From an uncultured Altererythrobacter sp. (GTDB lineage: Bacteria; Pseudomonadota; Alphaproteobacteria; Sphingomonadales; Sphingomonadaceae), in contig CALLIO010000253.1 in the NCBI GenBank assembly GCA_938009055.1, forward strand, positions 1 through 15,426: 15,426 nt of DNA, written 5' to 3'. The first letter of the stretch is position 1. The number at the start of each line of letters is the position of its first letter. This document shows, piece by piece, positions 6,878-14,897 of this stretch. Under the pieces are notes generated by a model that saw only the letters and a list, made by a program, of their open reading frames with translations, was not told where the DNA came from and ran no database searches. The position numbers were made by a program, and so were the translations under genes.

Positions 6878-9187
6878 TCAGAATTCGAACACCGCTTCGA
6901 CACCGGCCTGACGGCCCTTGGCAAGCGGCGAGAATGTTCCGGCTGCAGGTGAAGCGTCAAACGGGCGGTTCACCCCGTTCGAGAATGCGCCTGTGCCGAA
7001 CGGCAATTGCGTGTCGCCACCGGCCTGCACTTCGTCGAGCAAATTCTTGCCGTAGAGCGAGAGCGAGAGGCCATCCATCGGCGTGTTCCAGGTGACGTTG
7101 AGGTCAAGCTGGCTTGCTTCCTGGATGTAGCCGAAATTGTTGTCAGTGTAGGCGAATTCATCGCGATATTGGAAGTTGAGACGCGTCAGAATATCGCTCG
7201 ATCCCAAGTCCAGTTCATGGATCACGCCAACGCCCCAAGTCACTTCGGGAACGCGCGGCAAACGCAGATCAAGATCAGCATCATTGATGACGCCATCGCC
7301 CGAGATATCGAACAAGATCTCATCATAGCTATCGTCGATCACGCCGAGGTTCGCAGTGAACAGCAGGCTGTCCGACACGCGCATGCGCGCTTCTGCTTCA
7401 AAGCCGAGAATGCTCGCATCAGCCGTATTGAAGATCGACTGCGCAACGCCTGCGGTGGCGGATGATTGGTTCACCTCGCGCTGCATATTGGCTATGTCGG
7501 TGTAATATGCAGCAAGGTTGAGCGTGAAGTCGCCATTTGCCGTTTGGAACTTGCCGCCAATCTCGTAATTGTCGACCTTCTCTTCATCGAAGAAGAAGGC
7601 GCCATTGGCCGCTGCCACCGCTTCAAACGCGTTCGCATTGGTGATGCGGAAGTTATAGCCGCCGCTGCGATATCCGCGCGTCCAATGGGCGTAGATTTGC
7701 GCGTCATCAAATTCATATTGCAGGCCAAGTTTCGGCGACCAGTTGGACCATGTTTCGCTGTCTGTGAAACCATTGTTCTCGGTCGGGATGAAGGGGTTTG
7801 TGCCCGTGGTTGGGCAAGTGCCTTGCAAGACCGAGCATTCAGGGCGCGGGCGAATATATGTGATCGCAACGTCCTTGGTCTCTTCGCTCCAGCGAATACC
7901 GGCAATCACCGACAAAGAGTCGGTCAGGTTGAACTGGCCGCTGGCGAACACGCCCAGAACTTCGTGATCCTGATCGCCGCCGCCGTAAAATGTCAGCGGT
8001 GTTGAGACGGGAATGTCGCGCACTTCGGTGTATTGGAGGTTCTGGTCGAAATAGAAGCCGCCCACGGTCAGGTCGAAACTGTCGGTTGAAACGGCATAGC
8101 GGATCTCGTTGGAGAATTGCTCTTGCGCGGTTTCGGTAGAGGAATGGAAGATGAAGGCTGGCAACGCATCGATATCCGCGTCCGTCACTGCATCATAGCT
8201 GCGATAGCCAAAGATATTGGTCAACGTGCCGGGGCCAATGTCCCACTCTGCGGTCAGCGATCCAGTCCAGATTTCATTGCCATAAAGACCGGTGTTGTCG
8301 ATTGCGAAGTCGAAGCTTTCGCGATCGAAAGTGCCGCGGTTTTGCGCCGCTGGCCCATCGCCATCGCTTTCGAAATAGTCTAGCTTACCGCGCAAGGTTA
8401 GGTCGCCAAAGCGGCCTTCCAATGCGCCGCGAAGGATCTTGGTCTCTGCCTCGCCATGGTTCGAACCGTCGAAACCATTGGTGAAATAGCCATCATCCTT
8501 ATTGTAGTAACCGCCTAGCTTGAACAGCAATGTGTCCTCCACCAGAGGGCCGGAGACAACGCCTGAAACCGTGTAATTCGCGCCGCCGCGCCCGCCATCA
8601 AGGAACGGGCCATCAACTGCCGCGCGCACCTTGCCGGTGAAGAAATCGGTGGGATTGCCTGTGTTGATCAGCACTGCGCCGCCGGTCACATTGCGGCCGA
8701 AAAGCACGCCTTGCGGGCCGCGCAGGATCTCAACACTGTCAAGGTCGAACAGATCGAAAACCACGCCGCCATTGTTGCCAAGGTACACGCCGTCGACAAA
8801 CACGCCGACTGTTGGGTCAATTGAGGGGATCGAGCTGTTGATACCCAGCCCGCGGATCGAGAAGTTGGCGGTGCCGCGGCTGGTGCCAATCTGGTCGAGG
8901 CTAACATTTGGCGCGGAATAGGAAAGCGACTGGATGTCGCGCACTTTCAATGCTTCCAGGCTTTCCGAATTGAAGGCTGTGACGGCCAGCGGCACGTCCT
9001 GCACATTTTCAGCGTTCTGCGTCTTGGTGCCGGTTACGATGATTTCATTGTAAGCGCCGATCGCACTGTCGTCATTCTCGCCAGTGTTCTGCGCTGCATT
9101 GTCCTGTGCCAAAGCCATTCCAGGCGCGCAAACACCGCATGCGCCGGCAAGGGCCATCGCGCGAAGCGAAGTCGAATAGATTCTCAT
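6878..9187 (-). CDS. TonB-dependent outer-membrane receptor
   Basis: The 769-residue protein is a TonB-dependent transporter that imports a scarce ligand across the outer membrane using inner-membrane energy. A signal peptide ends near Ala27 (GMALA before QDN). A TonB-box-like NEIIVTGTK lies at 47-55, then the plug domain (about 60-176) with VPLAVTAF, IRGLG and VEILRGPQGVLFGRNVTGGAV. The rest forms the 22-strand barrel, ending in the aromatic AVFEF expected for barrel assembly. The ligand is unknown; plug and barrel resemble the large set of such receptors in sphingomonads, often assigned to siderophores, sugars or aromatic compounds. Two loop features stand out: a close cysteine pair (451 and 457) and an EF-hand-like DISGDGVINDAD (627-638). 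AGAAGA at 9196-9201 supports the start. A structured spacer separates it from glnD. Confidence 0.95.
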   Translation of the reverse strand: MRIYSTSLRAMALAGACGVCAPGMALAQDNAAQNTGENDDSAIGAYNEIIVTGTKTQNAENVQDVPLAVTAFNSESLEALKVRDIQSLSYSAPNVSLDQIGTSRGTANFSIRGLGINSSIPSIDPTVGVFVDGVYLGNNGGVVFDLFDLDSVEILRGPQGVLFGRNVTGGAVLINTGNPTDFFTGKVRAAVDGPFLDGGRGGANYTVSGVVSGPLVEDTLLFKLGGYYNKDDGYFTNGFDGSNHGEAETKILRGALEGRFGDLTLRGKLDYFESDGDGPAAQNRGTFDRESFDFAIDNTGLYGNEIWTGSLTAEWDIGPGTLTNIFGYRSYDAVTDADIDALPAFIFHSSTETAQEQFSNEIRYAVSTDSFDLTVGGFYFDQNLQYTEVRDIPVSTPLTFYGGGDQDHEVLGVFASGQFNLTDSLSVIAGIRWSEETKDVAITYIRPRPECSVLQGTCPTTGTNPFIPTENNGFTDSETWSNWSPKLGLQYEFDDAQIYAHWTRGYRSGGYNFRITNANAFEAVAAANGAFFFDEEKVDNYEIGGKFQTANGDFTLNLAAYYTDIANMQREVNQSSATAGVAQSIFNTADASILGFEAEARMRVSDSLLFTANLGVIDDSYDEILFDISGDGVINDADLDLRLPRVPEVTWGVGVIHELDLGSSDILTRLNFQYRDEFAYTDNNFGYIQEASQLDLNVTWNTPMDGLSLSLYGKNLLDEVQAGGDTQLPFGTGAFSNGVNRPFDASPAAGTFSPLAKGRQAGVEAVFEF

Positions 9188-9201
9188 ATTGCGTATCTTC
9201 T

Positions 9202-9265
9202 TTTCAGAAATAGGGGACCGCCGCGCTGGCAGACAGGCTCAATCGAGGCAACCTATTTTCTGAAA
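9202..9265 (-). promoter_or_regulatory. Inverted repeat in the receptor leader, abutting the ribosome-binding site
   Basis: The arms 9202-9214 and 9252-9265 are complementary over 13 base pairs with a single bulged base (TTTCAGAAATAGG against CCTATTTTCTGAAA), enclosing 37 bases. In the receptor mRNA the 3' arm ends directly before the AGAAGA ribosome-binding sequence (9201-9196), 15 bases from the ATG. The position suits a leader structure controlling translation or an operator dyad for a transcription factor. No T run follows, so it is not a terminator. It does not match a riboswitch I recognise. Confidence 0.5.
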
Positions 9266-9284
9266 GGCCGCAGCGGCAGAATCT

Positions 9285-9360
9285 CGCACTGTTGCTGCCC
9301 AGTAACACATTGCTCGGATATGGATGAAAGGCAGGTTAAGGGCAGCTAAGTTGCTGTGCG
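9285..9360 (-). repeat. Two-tier inverted repeat just behind glnD
   Basis: CGCAC (9285-9289) pairs with GTGCG (9356-9360), and GCTGCCC (9294-9300) pairs with GGGCAGC (9340-9346), nested with unequal internal loops of 4 and 9 bases and a 39-base terminal loop. The structure begins 3 bases after the glnD stop on the minus strand. With no T run it is not an obvious intrinsic terminator. It may protect the 3' end of the glnD message, be part of the receptor leader or be chance; the long loop lowers confidence. Confidence 0.35.
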
Positions 9361-9362
9361 GG

Positions 9363-12122
9363 TCAGGCGTCTTCCAATTCGCGTTGCCGTTTGTCACTGG
9401 CTGCGGAGATCAGAGCTTTTCTAATCTCTGACAAACGTGTTTCCGCTTCGATCTTGTCGCCCATCAGATCGGTGACATAGAATGTATCGGTCACTCTCTC
9501 GCCAAAGGCGGAGATTTGGGCGGAATGGACAACCAGATTGGCTTCGAACAGCGTGCGCGCCAGCCGGTTGAGCAAGGCCGGGCGATCCCGCGCATTGACT
9601 TCGATCACGGTGAAACGATTGGAGGCCTTATTGTCGAATATCACCCGCGCTTCGACATTGAAGGTCCCAGCCCTTTGACGCGCGAGCGGGCGCTGCGCCA
9701 AACGTGGTGCGAGTGCAACCTTGTTCGACAGAGCATCGCGAATGCCTTCTTTCAGCCGGTCAAGCTGTGTCGGCTCGCGGAAAGGTTGGCCGAGCGGATC
9801 CTGCACGAGGAAATTGTCAACTGCGAAGCCCGATTTCGTCGTGTGAATACGCGCATCAATGATATTCGCCCCGACCAGATGGATACCGCCGGCGATGCGG
9901 TAAAAGAGTCCGGGGTGGTCAGAGGCGATGACGCTAACCAAAGTTGCCCCGCGCGCTTCGTAATACGTGCATTCAATCGAAAGCTTGTCTTTATCGGACT
10001 TGGCTTCGGAATATTGGACAAGATTGCGCGCGATCACATCGTCAGGCTCGGCAATCCAATAGGCATCGCCAAATTGCGCGCCGGCTTTTTCAATCAGTTC
10101 CGATTGATTGCCAAGCAGCTTGGCGACGTGTTCCTTTTGTGCCGCGACACGTTCGGCGCGGCCATGGCGCATATGGCCGAGCCGCAAGCGTTCTTGCGCG
10201 CCGTCATAAAGCTCGCCGAGCAGCTGCCCCTTCCAACTGTTCCAAGTTCCCGGCCCAACTGCGCGAACATCCACACAGGTGAGAATAAGCAGTTGGCGCA
10301 GGCGCTCGACACTTTGCACTTCGAGCACAAAATCCTCGATCGTCTTGGGATCGGTCAGATCGCGTTTGAAGGCGACGCGGGTCATCAAGAGATGCTGTTC
10401 AACCAGCCATGCAACGAGCCGGGTTTCCTCTTCATCCAAGCCAAAACGCGGGCATAGCTGCAAGGCAACTTCAGCGCCGAGGATGGAATGATCGCCGCCG
10501 CGCCCCTTGGCAATATCGTGCAGCAAGGTGGCAACAAAGATCACCCGGCGCGAGGCAAGCTTGTGAATCAGGCGACTGGAGCGGGGGTGGTCTTCTTTAA
10601 GCTCGCCCTTTTCAATCTTGTTGAGCAGGCCAATCGCGCGGATTGTATGCTCATCCACGGTATAGTGGTGATACATATCAAACTGCATCTGCGCATTGAC
10701 GCGGCCAAAATCAGGAACAAAGCGGCCAAAGACGCCGGCCTCGTTCATCCAGCGTAGCACGCCTTCGGGGTCGTTTTTACCGCATAGCAATTCAAGGAAG
10801 ACCGCATTGGCGCGCTTGTCCTTGCGCACTGCGGCCTTGATCAATTTGTTGTCGCGCCCTGCCTGCCGCATCGTTTCAGGGTGAATTTCGAGCCCGTTTG
10901 CTTCTGCCAGTTGAAAGATTTCAATCAGGCGAACCGGATCTTTTTGAAACCAATCTTCGCTCGGCGCAGCGATGCGGCCGCTTGCCACTTGATAGCCGTT
11001 AAGTTTGCGCGGTTTTTGCTTGAAACCAGCAAAGAAGCCGCTGCGCACGCTCTTCTTCGCCATTTCCTCATCAAGATGGGAAAGGAACACGCCGGTCAAG
11101 CTGCCGACCCGTTTGGCTTGAAGGAAATAGAATTGCATGAAGCGCTCAACCGCGCTCTTGCCGGGGCGATCAGCGAAATTCATCCGTTCGGCCACTTGCC
11201 GCTGCATATCAAAGGTCAGCCGATCCTCAGCCCGTCCGGTGAGGATATGTAAATGGCAGCGCACCGCCAGCAGAAACCCTTCGGCACGGCGAAAGCTGCG
11301 ATATTCGCCCTGCGTAAACAGGCCCACATCAACCAGTTCGCGCGCGCCGCGGGCCTGGTGGATATATTTGCCGATCCAATAAAGCGTCTGCAGGTCGCGC
11401 AAGCCCCCTTTGCCCTCTTTCACATTGGGCTCAACCACATAGCGGCTGTCGCCCATCCGTTTGTGCCGTGCGTTGCGCTCATCGAGCTTTTCGCTGAGGA
11501 ATTTAGCTTCGCTGCCCTTCACGATTTCAGCCCAAAAGCGCGAGGCGACTTCCTCGTAAAGCGCCTCATCACCCCAGATATAGCGCCCTTCCAATTGCGC
11601 GGTGCGGATTGTCAAATCCTCGCGCGCCATTTTGAGAGTGTCCTGAACCGTGCGGCTCGAATGGCCGACTTGCAGCTGCAAATCCCACAGCATGTAGAGG
11701 ATCGCCTCGATCACTTGTTCGCACCACGGCGCGCGCTTCATCGGCGTGATAAAGGCGATATCGACATCGGAATGCGGAGCCATCTCTGCGCGGCCATAGC
11801 CCCCGACAGCGACCAGCGTGAGCCGTTCCGCCTTGGTCCGATTGGCGACCGGAAAAACATGCTCGACCACATAATCATGGATCAGCCGCAGCAATTGATC
11901 GATAAGAAAGGCTTGCCCACCGGTGCATTCGTGGCCCGCGGATGGCTTTTCCTCCAGCCGCCGTGCAATCTCCGCCCTGCCATCCTCAAGCGCGGATTTG
12001 AGCAGCTCGACGATGGCTTGGCGTGCGCCTTCTCCTTGCTCCTCGACCAGCCCCGCAATCGTTTCGGCAAGCGCGCGCCGATTGATGATCGCGCGCTGGT
12101 TAGGGATGCGGACGCTGGACAA
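9363..12122 (-). CDS. glnD: Bifunctional uridylyltransferase/uridylyl-removing enzyme GlnD
   Basis: This 919-residue enzyme senses glutamine and adds UMP to, or removes it from, PII proteins (GlnB/GlnK), thereby setting glutamine synthetase activity and nitrogen gene expression. Domain order is complete. The nucleotidyltransferase motif GGYGRAEMAPHSDVDIAF lies at 107-124, and a conserved helical middle contains YVVEPNVKEGKGGLRDLQ (228-245). The HD hydrolase has VATLLHDIAKGRGGDHS at 530-546, with His535 and Asp536. Two ACT domains sit at about 726-800 and 837-910, where glutamine is bound. Length is normal for alphaproteobacteria. The start is TTG at 12122, with AGGAG (12133-12137) 10 bases upstream; no ATG or GTG fits nearby. 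That ribosome site overlaps the stop of the acyl-CoA ligase gene, pointing to translational coupling. No glnB is in the window. Confidence 0.97.
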   Translation of the reverse strand: MSSVRIPNQRAIINRRALAETIAGLVEEQGEGARQAIVELLKSALEDGRAEIARRLEEKPSAGHECTGGQAFLIDQLLRLIHDYVVEHVFPVANRTKAERLTLVAVGGYGRAEMAPHSDVDIAFITPMKRAPWCEQVIEAILYMLWDLQLQVGHSSRTVQDTLKMAREDLTIRTAQLEGRYIWGDEALYEEVASRFWAEIVKGSEAKFLSEKLDERNARHKRMGDSRYVVEPNVKEGKGGLRDLQTLYWIGKYIHQARGARELVDVGLFTQGEYRSFRRAEGFLLAVRCHLHILTGRAEDRLTFDMQRQVAERMNFADRPGKSAVERFMQFYFLQAKRVGSLTGVFLSHLDEEMAKKSVRSGFFAGFKQKPRKLNGYQVASGRIAAPSEDWFQKDPVRLIEIFQLAEANGLEIHPETMRQAGRDNKLIKAAVRKDKRANAVFLELLCGKNDPEGVLRWMNEAGVFGRFVPDFGRVNAQMQFDMYHHYTVDEHTIRAIGLLNKIEKGELKEDHPRSSRLIHKLASRRVIFVATLLHDIAKGRGGDHSILGAEVALQLCPRFGLDEEETRLVAWLVEQHLLMTRVAFKRDLTDPKTIEDFVLEVQSVERLRQLLILTCVDVRAVGPGTWNSWKGQLLGELYDGAQERLRLGHMRHGRAERVAAQKEHVAKLLGNQSELIEKAGAQFGDAYWIAEPDDVIARNLVQYSEAKSDKDKLSIECTYYEARGATLVSVIASDHPGLFYRIAGGIHLVGANIIDARIHTTKSGFAVDNFLVQDPLGQPFREPTQLDRLKEGIRDALSNKVALAPRLAQRPLARQRAGTFNVEARVIFDNKASNRFTVIEVNARDRPALLNRLARTLFEANLVVHSAQISAFGERVTDTFYVTDLMGDKIEAETRLSEIRKALISAASDKRQRELEDA

Positions 12123-12135
12123 TTCGCAATGGCTC

Positions 12136-13851
12136 CTATGCGTCGATCAGATCGCCAGCGAACATGGTGCGAACCGTGCGCTTGTCGATTTTTTGCGTGC
12201 CAAGGCGCGGCAGCGGCTTGTCCGATTGCCAGATCAGATGCACCTGCGGGATTTTGAACGGCGCGATGTGTTCAGACAGATGGGCATGCAGCTCTTCCGC
12301 TGAAAGCGATTGGCCTTCCTTAGTGAAGAAGACCGCGGCTGGCACTTCGCCAAAGCGTTCGTCTGGCAAGCCAAAGACCGAGCATTCCGCCACTGCTTCA
12401 TGCGAATAGATTGCGTCTTCCACCTCGATACAAGTGATGTTTTCGCCGCCGCGGATGATGATATCCTTCTTGCGGTCGACGATGTAGAGATAGCCCTCTG
12501 GATCGAGATAGCCCAAATCACCGGTGCGGAAAAACCCGTCGGCGGTGAAGGCAGCTTCGGTTGCTTCTTCGTTCTTCCAATAGCCTTTGAAATTGGCGGC
12601 GGTGCGAATGCACACTTCGCTCACTTCGCCCTGGGGCTTGTGATTGCCGTCATCATCAATGATCGATACTTCTACGAGCGGCTGGCTCGCGGTGCCGGTA
12701 GAGCCAGGCTTCGCGAGATAGTTCTCGTTGAAATTACCGCAGCCAACGCCGTTGGTTTCAGTGAGACCATAGCCCAATAGCGGGAAGCCTCCGGGAAAGG
12801 CCTCTTTGATCTTGGTGACATGCTCAACCGGGCGCGGGGCGCCGCCAGCGGCAAAGCTTTTGCATGAGGATGTATCGTATTTGCCAAGCTCAGGATGGTT
12901 GGCAATCTCGTAGCTCATCAAGGGCACGCCGACGAAATAGCTGACTTTCTCAGCCTCTATCAATTCCAAGGCATTGGTCGCATCCCAGCGCGGCATCAGC
13001 ACCAATTTGCGCCCAATGCCAAAGGATTGTAGGAACAGCGGCACTTCGCCTGTCACGTGGAACAAAGGCACAGCAATCAAAGCGCAGGGCTGGGAGCTCA
13101 CATCTTCGCCGCGGCTTTCCAGCAGCACCTTGGCCATCGCGCTTTGCGAGACATAGCTCATCGTGCCAGAGACAACCCCGCGATGATCGGAATAGGCGCC
13201 CTTCGAGCGGCCAGTCGAACCAGACGTATAGAGGATTGTCGCCAGATCATCCGGCCCCAATTGGCCGAGCATCTGCATGGCGGTCATGCCGGGGTTTTCT
13301 TCCTCCTGCCACAGGTTTGCAAGCCCTTCAGCAGGAGCGCCGCCATGGCCGAACAGGACGATCTTTGCGCCATGATCGTGACCATCCAAGCGCTTGGCGC
13401 GCCCTTCATCAGCCAGCACAAGGCTGCATTCGGCCAGATCAATGCCATAGGCGAGTTCTTCCCCGCCCCAAAAACCATTGAGCAAAGTCGCGCAGCCGCC
13501 CGACATGATGATGCCCATGTAAGCGAGGATCCAATTGGTGGAATTGCGCGCGGCAATGCCGATCCGGTCGCCCTTTTGAACGCCGTGCTTATGCGTGAGG
13601 CCTGCTGCGACGCGAAGAGCAGCCTGATAGGTTTCGCCAAAGGTCAGGCGAGTGTCGCCATCGACCAGAAATTCCACTTCGGCATGTTCATTGCAAAAAT
13701 GCGCGAAATAATGCGCCAGAGATGGCGGCGAGTTCTTGAAGACCGGGACAGAATAACCGTCTTGCTCGAGCATTTCGGTTTCAAATGGCTGACCTTCCGA
13801 GGTCAGCTGACCGATGATTGTCTCCAAAGCAATGTCTAACTCGGTGCGCAT
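12136..13851 (-). CDS. Acyl-CoA ligase/synthetase, class I adenylate-forming enzyme
   Basis: This 571-residue ANL-superfamily enzyme activates a carboxylic acid as acyl-AMP and then normally transfers it to CoA. From the chosen start, the ATP P-loop YTSGSTGRSKGA is at 208-219, the adenine-binding GYGLTETNG at 360-368, the ribose-binding Asp in RTGDLGYLD at 445, and the hinge region DRKKDIIIRGGENI at 459-472. The catalytic Lys in GTQKIDKR is at about 554. All catalytic parts are present; the acid substrate cannot be read from sequence, though a fatty or aromatic acid is likely. The ATG at 13851 is preferred over an in-frame ATG at 13887 because AGGAGA lies 9 bases before it. No peptide signal or membrane segment is seen. 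glnD follows after 13 bases, an unusual pairing by function. Confidence 0.92.
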   Translation of the reverse strand: MRTELDIALETIIGQLTSEGQPFETEMLEQDGYSVPVFKNSPPSLAHYFAHFCNEHAEVEFLVDGDTRLTFGETYQAALRVAAGLTHKHGVQKGDRIGIAARNSTNWILAYMGIIMSGGCATLLNGFWGGEELAYGIDLAECSLVLADEGRAKRLDGHDHGAKIVLFGHGGAPAEGLANLWQEEENPGMTAMQMLGQLGPDDLATILYTSGSTGRSKGAYSDHRGVVSGTMSYVSQSAMAKVLLESRGEDVSSQPCALIAVPLFHVTGEVPLFLQSFGIGRKLVLMPRWDATNALELIEAEKVSYFVGVPLMSYEIANHPELGKYDTSSCKSFAAGGAPRPVEHVTKIKEAFPGGFPLLGYGLTETNGVGCGNFNENYLAKPGSTGTASQPLVEVSIIDDDGNHKPQGEVSEVCIRTAANFKGYWKNEEATEAAFTADGFFRTGDLGYLDPEGYLYIVDRKKDIIIRGGENITCIEVEDAIYSHEAVAECSVFGLPDERFGEVPAAVFFTKEGQSLSAEELHAHLSEHIAPFKIPQVHLIWQSDKPLPRLGTQKIDKRTVRTMFAGDLIDA

Positions 13852-13860
13852 GCGTCTTTC

Positions 13861-13866
13861 TCTCCT
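13861..13866 (-). promoter_or_regulatory. Ribosome-binding site that decides the acyl-CoA ligase start
   Basis: AGGAGA on the minus strand lies 9 bases before the ATG at 13851. The alternative in-frame ATG at 13887 has no such site. Both ATGs lie in copies of the same 10-base word ATGCGCACCG, 36 bases apart. Confidence 0.75.
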
Positions 13867-13965
13867 CTCATGCTTAACGGTGCGCATTCAGGCCATCAAA
13901 GTGTCCCAAATTGCACGCCGCCGTAATCGCAGGCTTTCCCCACATGCCCTGCTGTGCCAAAAGCC

Positions 13966-13990
13966 GCGCTTAACGCAATGTGCTAAGCGC
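13966..13990. promoter_or_regulatory. Compact dyad or hairpin upstream of lgt
   Basis: GCGCTTA (13966-13972) and TAAGCGC (13984-13990) are perfect inverted copies. Inside them an A-C mismatch is followed by CGC and GTG, which can pair with one G-U, leaving a 3-base loop. The whole 25-base element therefore folds as a near-continuous stem. It lies 29 bases before the lgt start and could be an operator or an mRNA leader hairpin. There is no T run, so it is not a terminator. Confidence 0.45.
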
Positions 13991-14019
13991 AGCGCGACGT
14001 TTATTAGGGACTTTGTATA

Positions 14020-14892
14020 GTGCTGTCACTACTTGCTTTATCGGCTGCGGCTGAACCCATTCAATGGGCTGATCTGGGCCTCAAGTCCTATCTTTTCGAA
14101 ATTGGTTCTTTCCAGCTGCGTTACTATTCGCTGGCCTATCTGATCGGGGTGATTTTCGCCTATTGGCATTTGTCCAAGATGATTAAAGCACCCGGCGCGC
14201 CGATGGCGCAGCGCCATGCTGATGATCTGTTTTTCTATTGCACGCTTGGCGTGATTTTGGGCGGCAGGCTGGGCTATGCGGCCTTCTATCAGCCTGAGCT
14301 TTTCACGACCTTCGATGGCGAGGGTTTTGTCAGCTGGAATCTCCTGCGATTGTGGGATGGCGGGATGAGCTTTCATGGCGGTGTTCTGGGCGTGTTGGCG
14401 GCAATCCTATGGGTTTCGCGCAGTGGCAAGCTCTCCTTCCTGAAGGTTTGCGATTACATCGCGGTGAACGTGCCCCTAGGCATGTTGCTGGGCCGGCTGG
14501 CCAATTTTACCAATGGCGAATTATGGGGCCGCCCCACCGATGTCGCTTGGGCGATGGTCTTCCCCGGCGCTGACGAGGCTGCGCGCCACCCTAGCCAGCT
14601 TTATCAGGCAGGGCTTGAAGGGCTGCTGCCGTTTGTCGTGCTGATGTATATGTTCTGGCGCACCAATGCGCGTTACCGCACTGGGCTGCTGGTCGGCACG
14701 TTCACGGTGATGATGGCCGCCGCGCGCTTCTTCAACGAATTCTTCCGCGAGCCGGATGCGCATCTTGCCAATCGTGTGGTCGAGACGGGATTGAGCCAGG
14801 GCCAATGGCTGACCATTCCGATGTTCTTCGTCGGCCTGTTCGTTATAATCTATGCGCTCTTTCGCAAGGATGACGCCAAAGCTGCCGCATAA
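14020..14892 (+). CDS. lgt: Prolipoprotein diacylglyceryl transferase
   Basis: Lgt moves a diacylglyceryl group from phosphatidylglycerol to the lipobox cysteine of prolipoproteins, the first step of lipoprotein maturation, in the inner membrane. The 290-residue protein has about seven hydrophobic helices and the family blocks in order: GGRLGY, GGMSFHGG with its conserved His, GRLANFTNGELWGRPTD, HPSQLYQAGLEG and FFREPD. The length is normal. The start is GTG at 14020, with AGGGA at 14006-14010 nine bases upstream; the next Met is at residue 54, inside the conserved region, and so is too late. The methyltransferase gene begins a few bases after the TAA, consistent with one transcript. The gene is transcribed away from the ligase-glnD operon. 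Confidence 0.97.
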   Translation: MLSLLALSAAAEPIQWADLGLKSYLFEIGSFQLRYYSLAYLIGVIFAYWHLSKMIKAPGAPMAQRHADDLFFYCTLGVILGGRLGYAAFYQPELFTTFDGEGFVSWNLLRLWDGGMSFHGGVLGVLAAILWVSRSGKLSFLKVCDYIAVNVPLGMLLGRLANFTNGELWGRPTDVAWAMVFPGADEAARHPSQLYQAGLEGLLPFVVLMYMFWRTNARYRTGLLVGTFTVMMAAARFFNEFFREPDAHLANRVVETGLSQGQWLTIPMFFVGLFVIIYALFRKDDAKAAA

Positions 14893-14897
14893 ATGTG

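Larger units (their letters stand above)
13852..14019. other. Divergent intergenic region between the ligase gene and lgt
   Basis: This 168-base spacer must hold the promoters for the ligase-glnD transcript on the minus strand and for lgt on the plus strand. It contains the ligase ribosome site (13861-13866), the lgt ribosome site AGGGA (14006-14010) and a hairpin at 13966-13990. No promoter hexamer pair is convincing on either strand. No open reading frame with a ribosome site was seen in it. Confidence 0.6.

Noticed and set aside
9188..9362. Cobalamin riboswitch before the TonB-dependent receptor
   Set aside because: The spacer is structured, but the B12-box pattern and the conserved core motifs could not be found on the minus strand, and 175 bases is short for the class.
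11253..12257. 334-residue open frame on the plus strand, antisense to glnD
   Set aside because: Glnd is unmistakable on the other strand; long antisense frames are common at this G+C, and the translation has no recognisable domain or ribosome site.
13057..13839. 260-residue open frame antisense to the acyl-CoA ligase
   Set aside because: Shadow of a well-supported gene, with atypical residue composition and no family resemblance.
14016..14021. TATAGT as the -10 of the lgt promoter
   Set aside because: It overlaps the GTG start, so transcription would begin downstream of the start codon; the next Met is too far into the conserved region.
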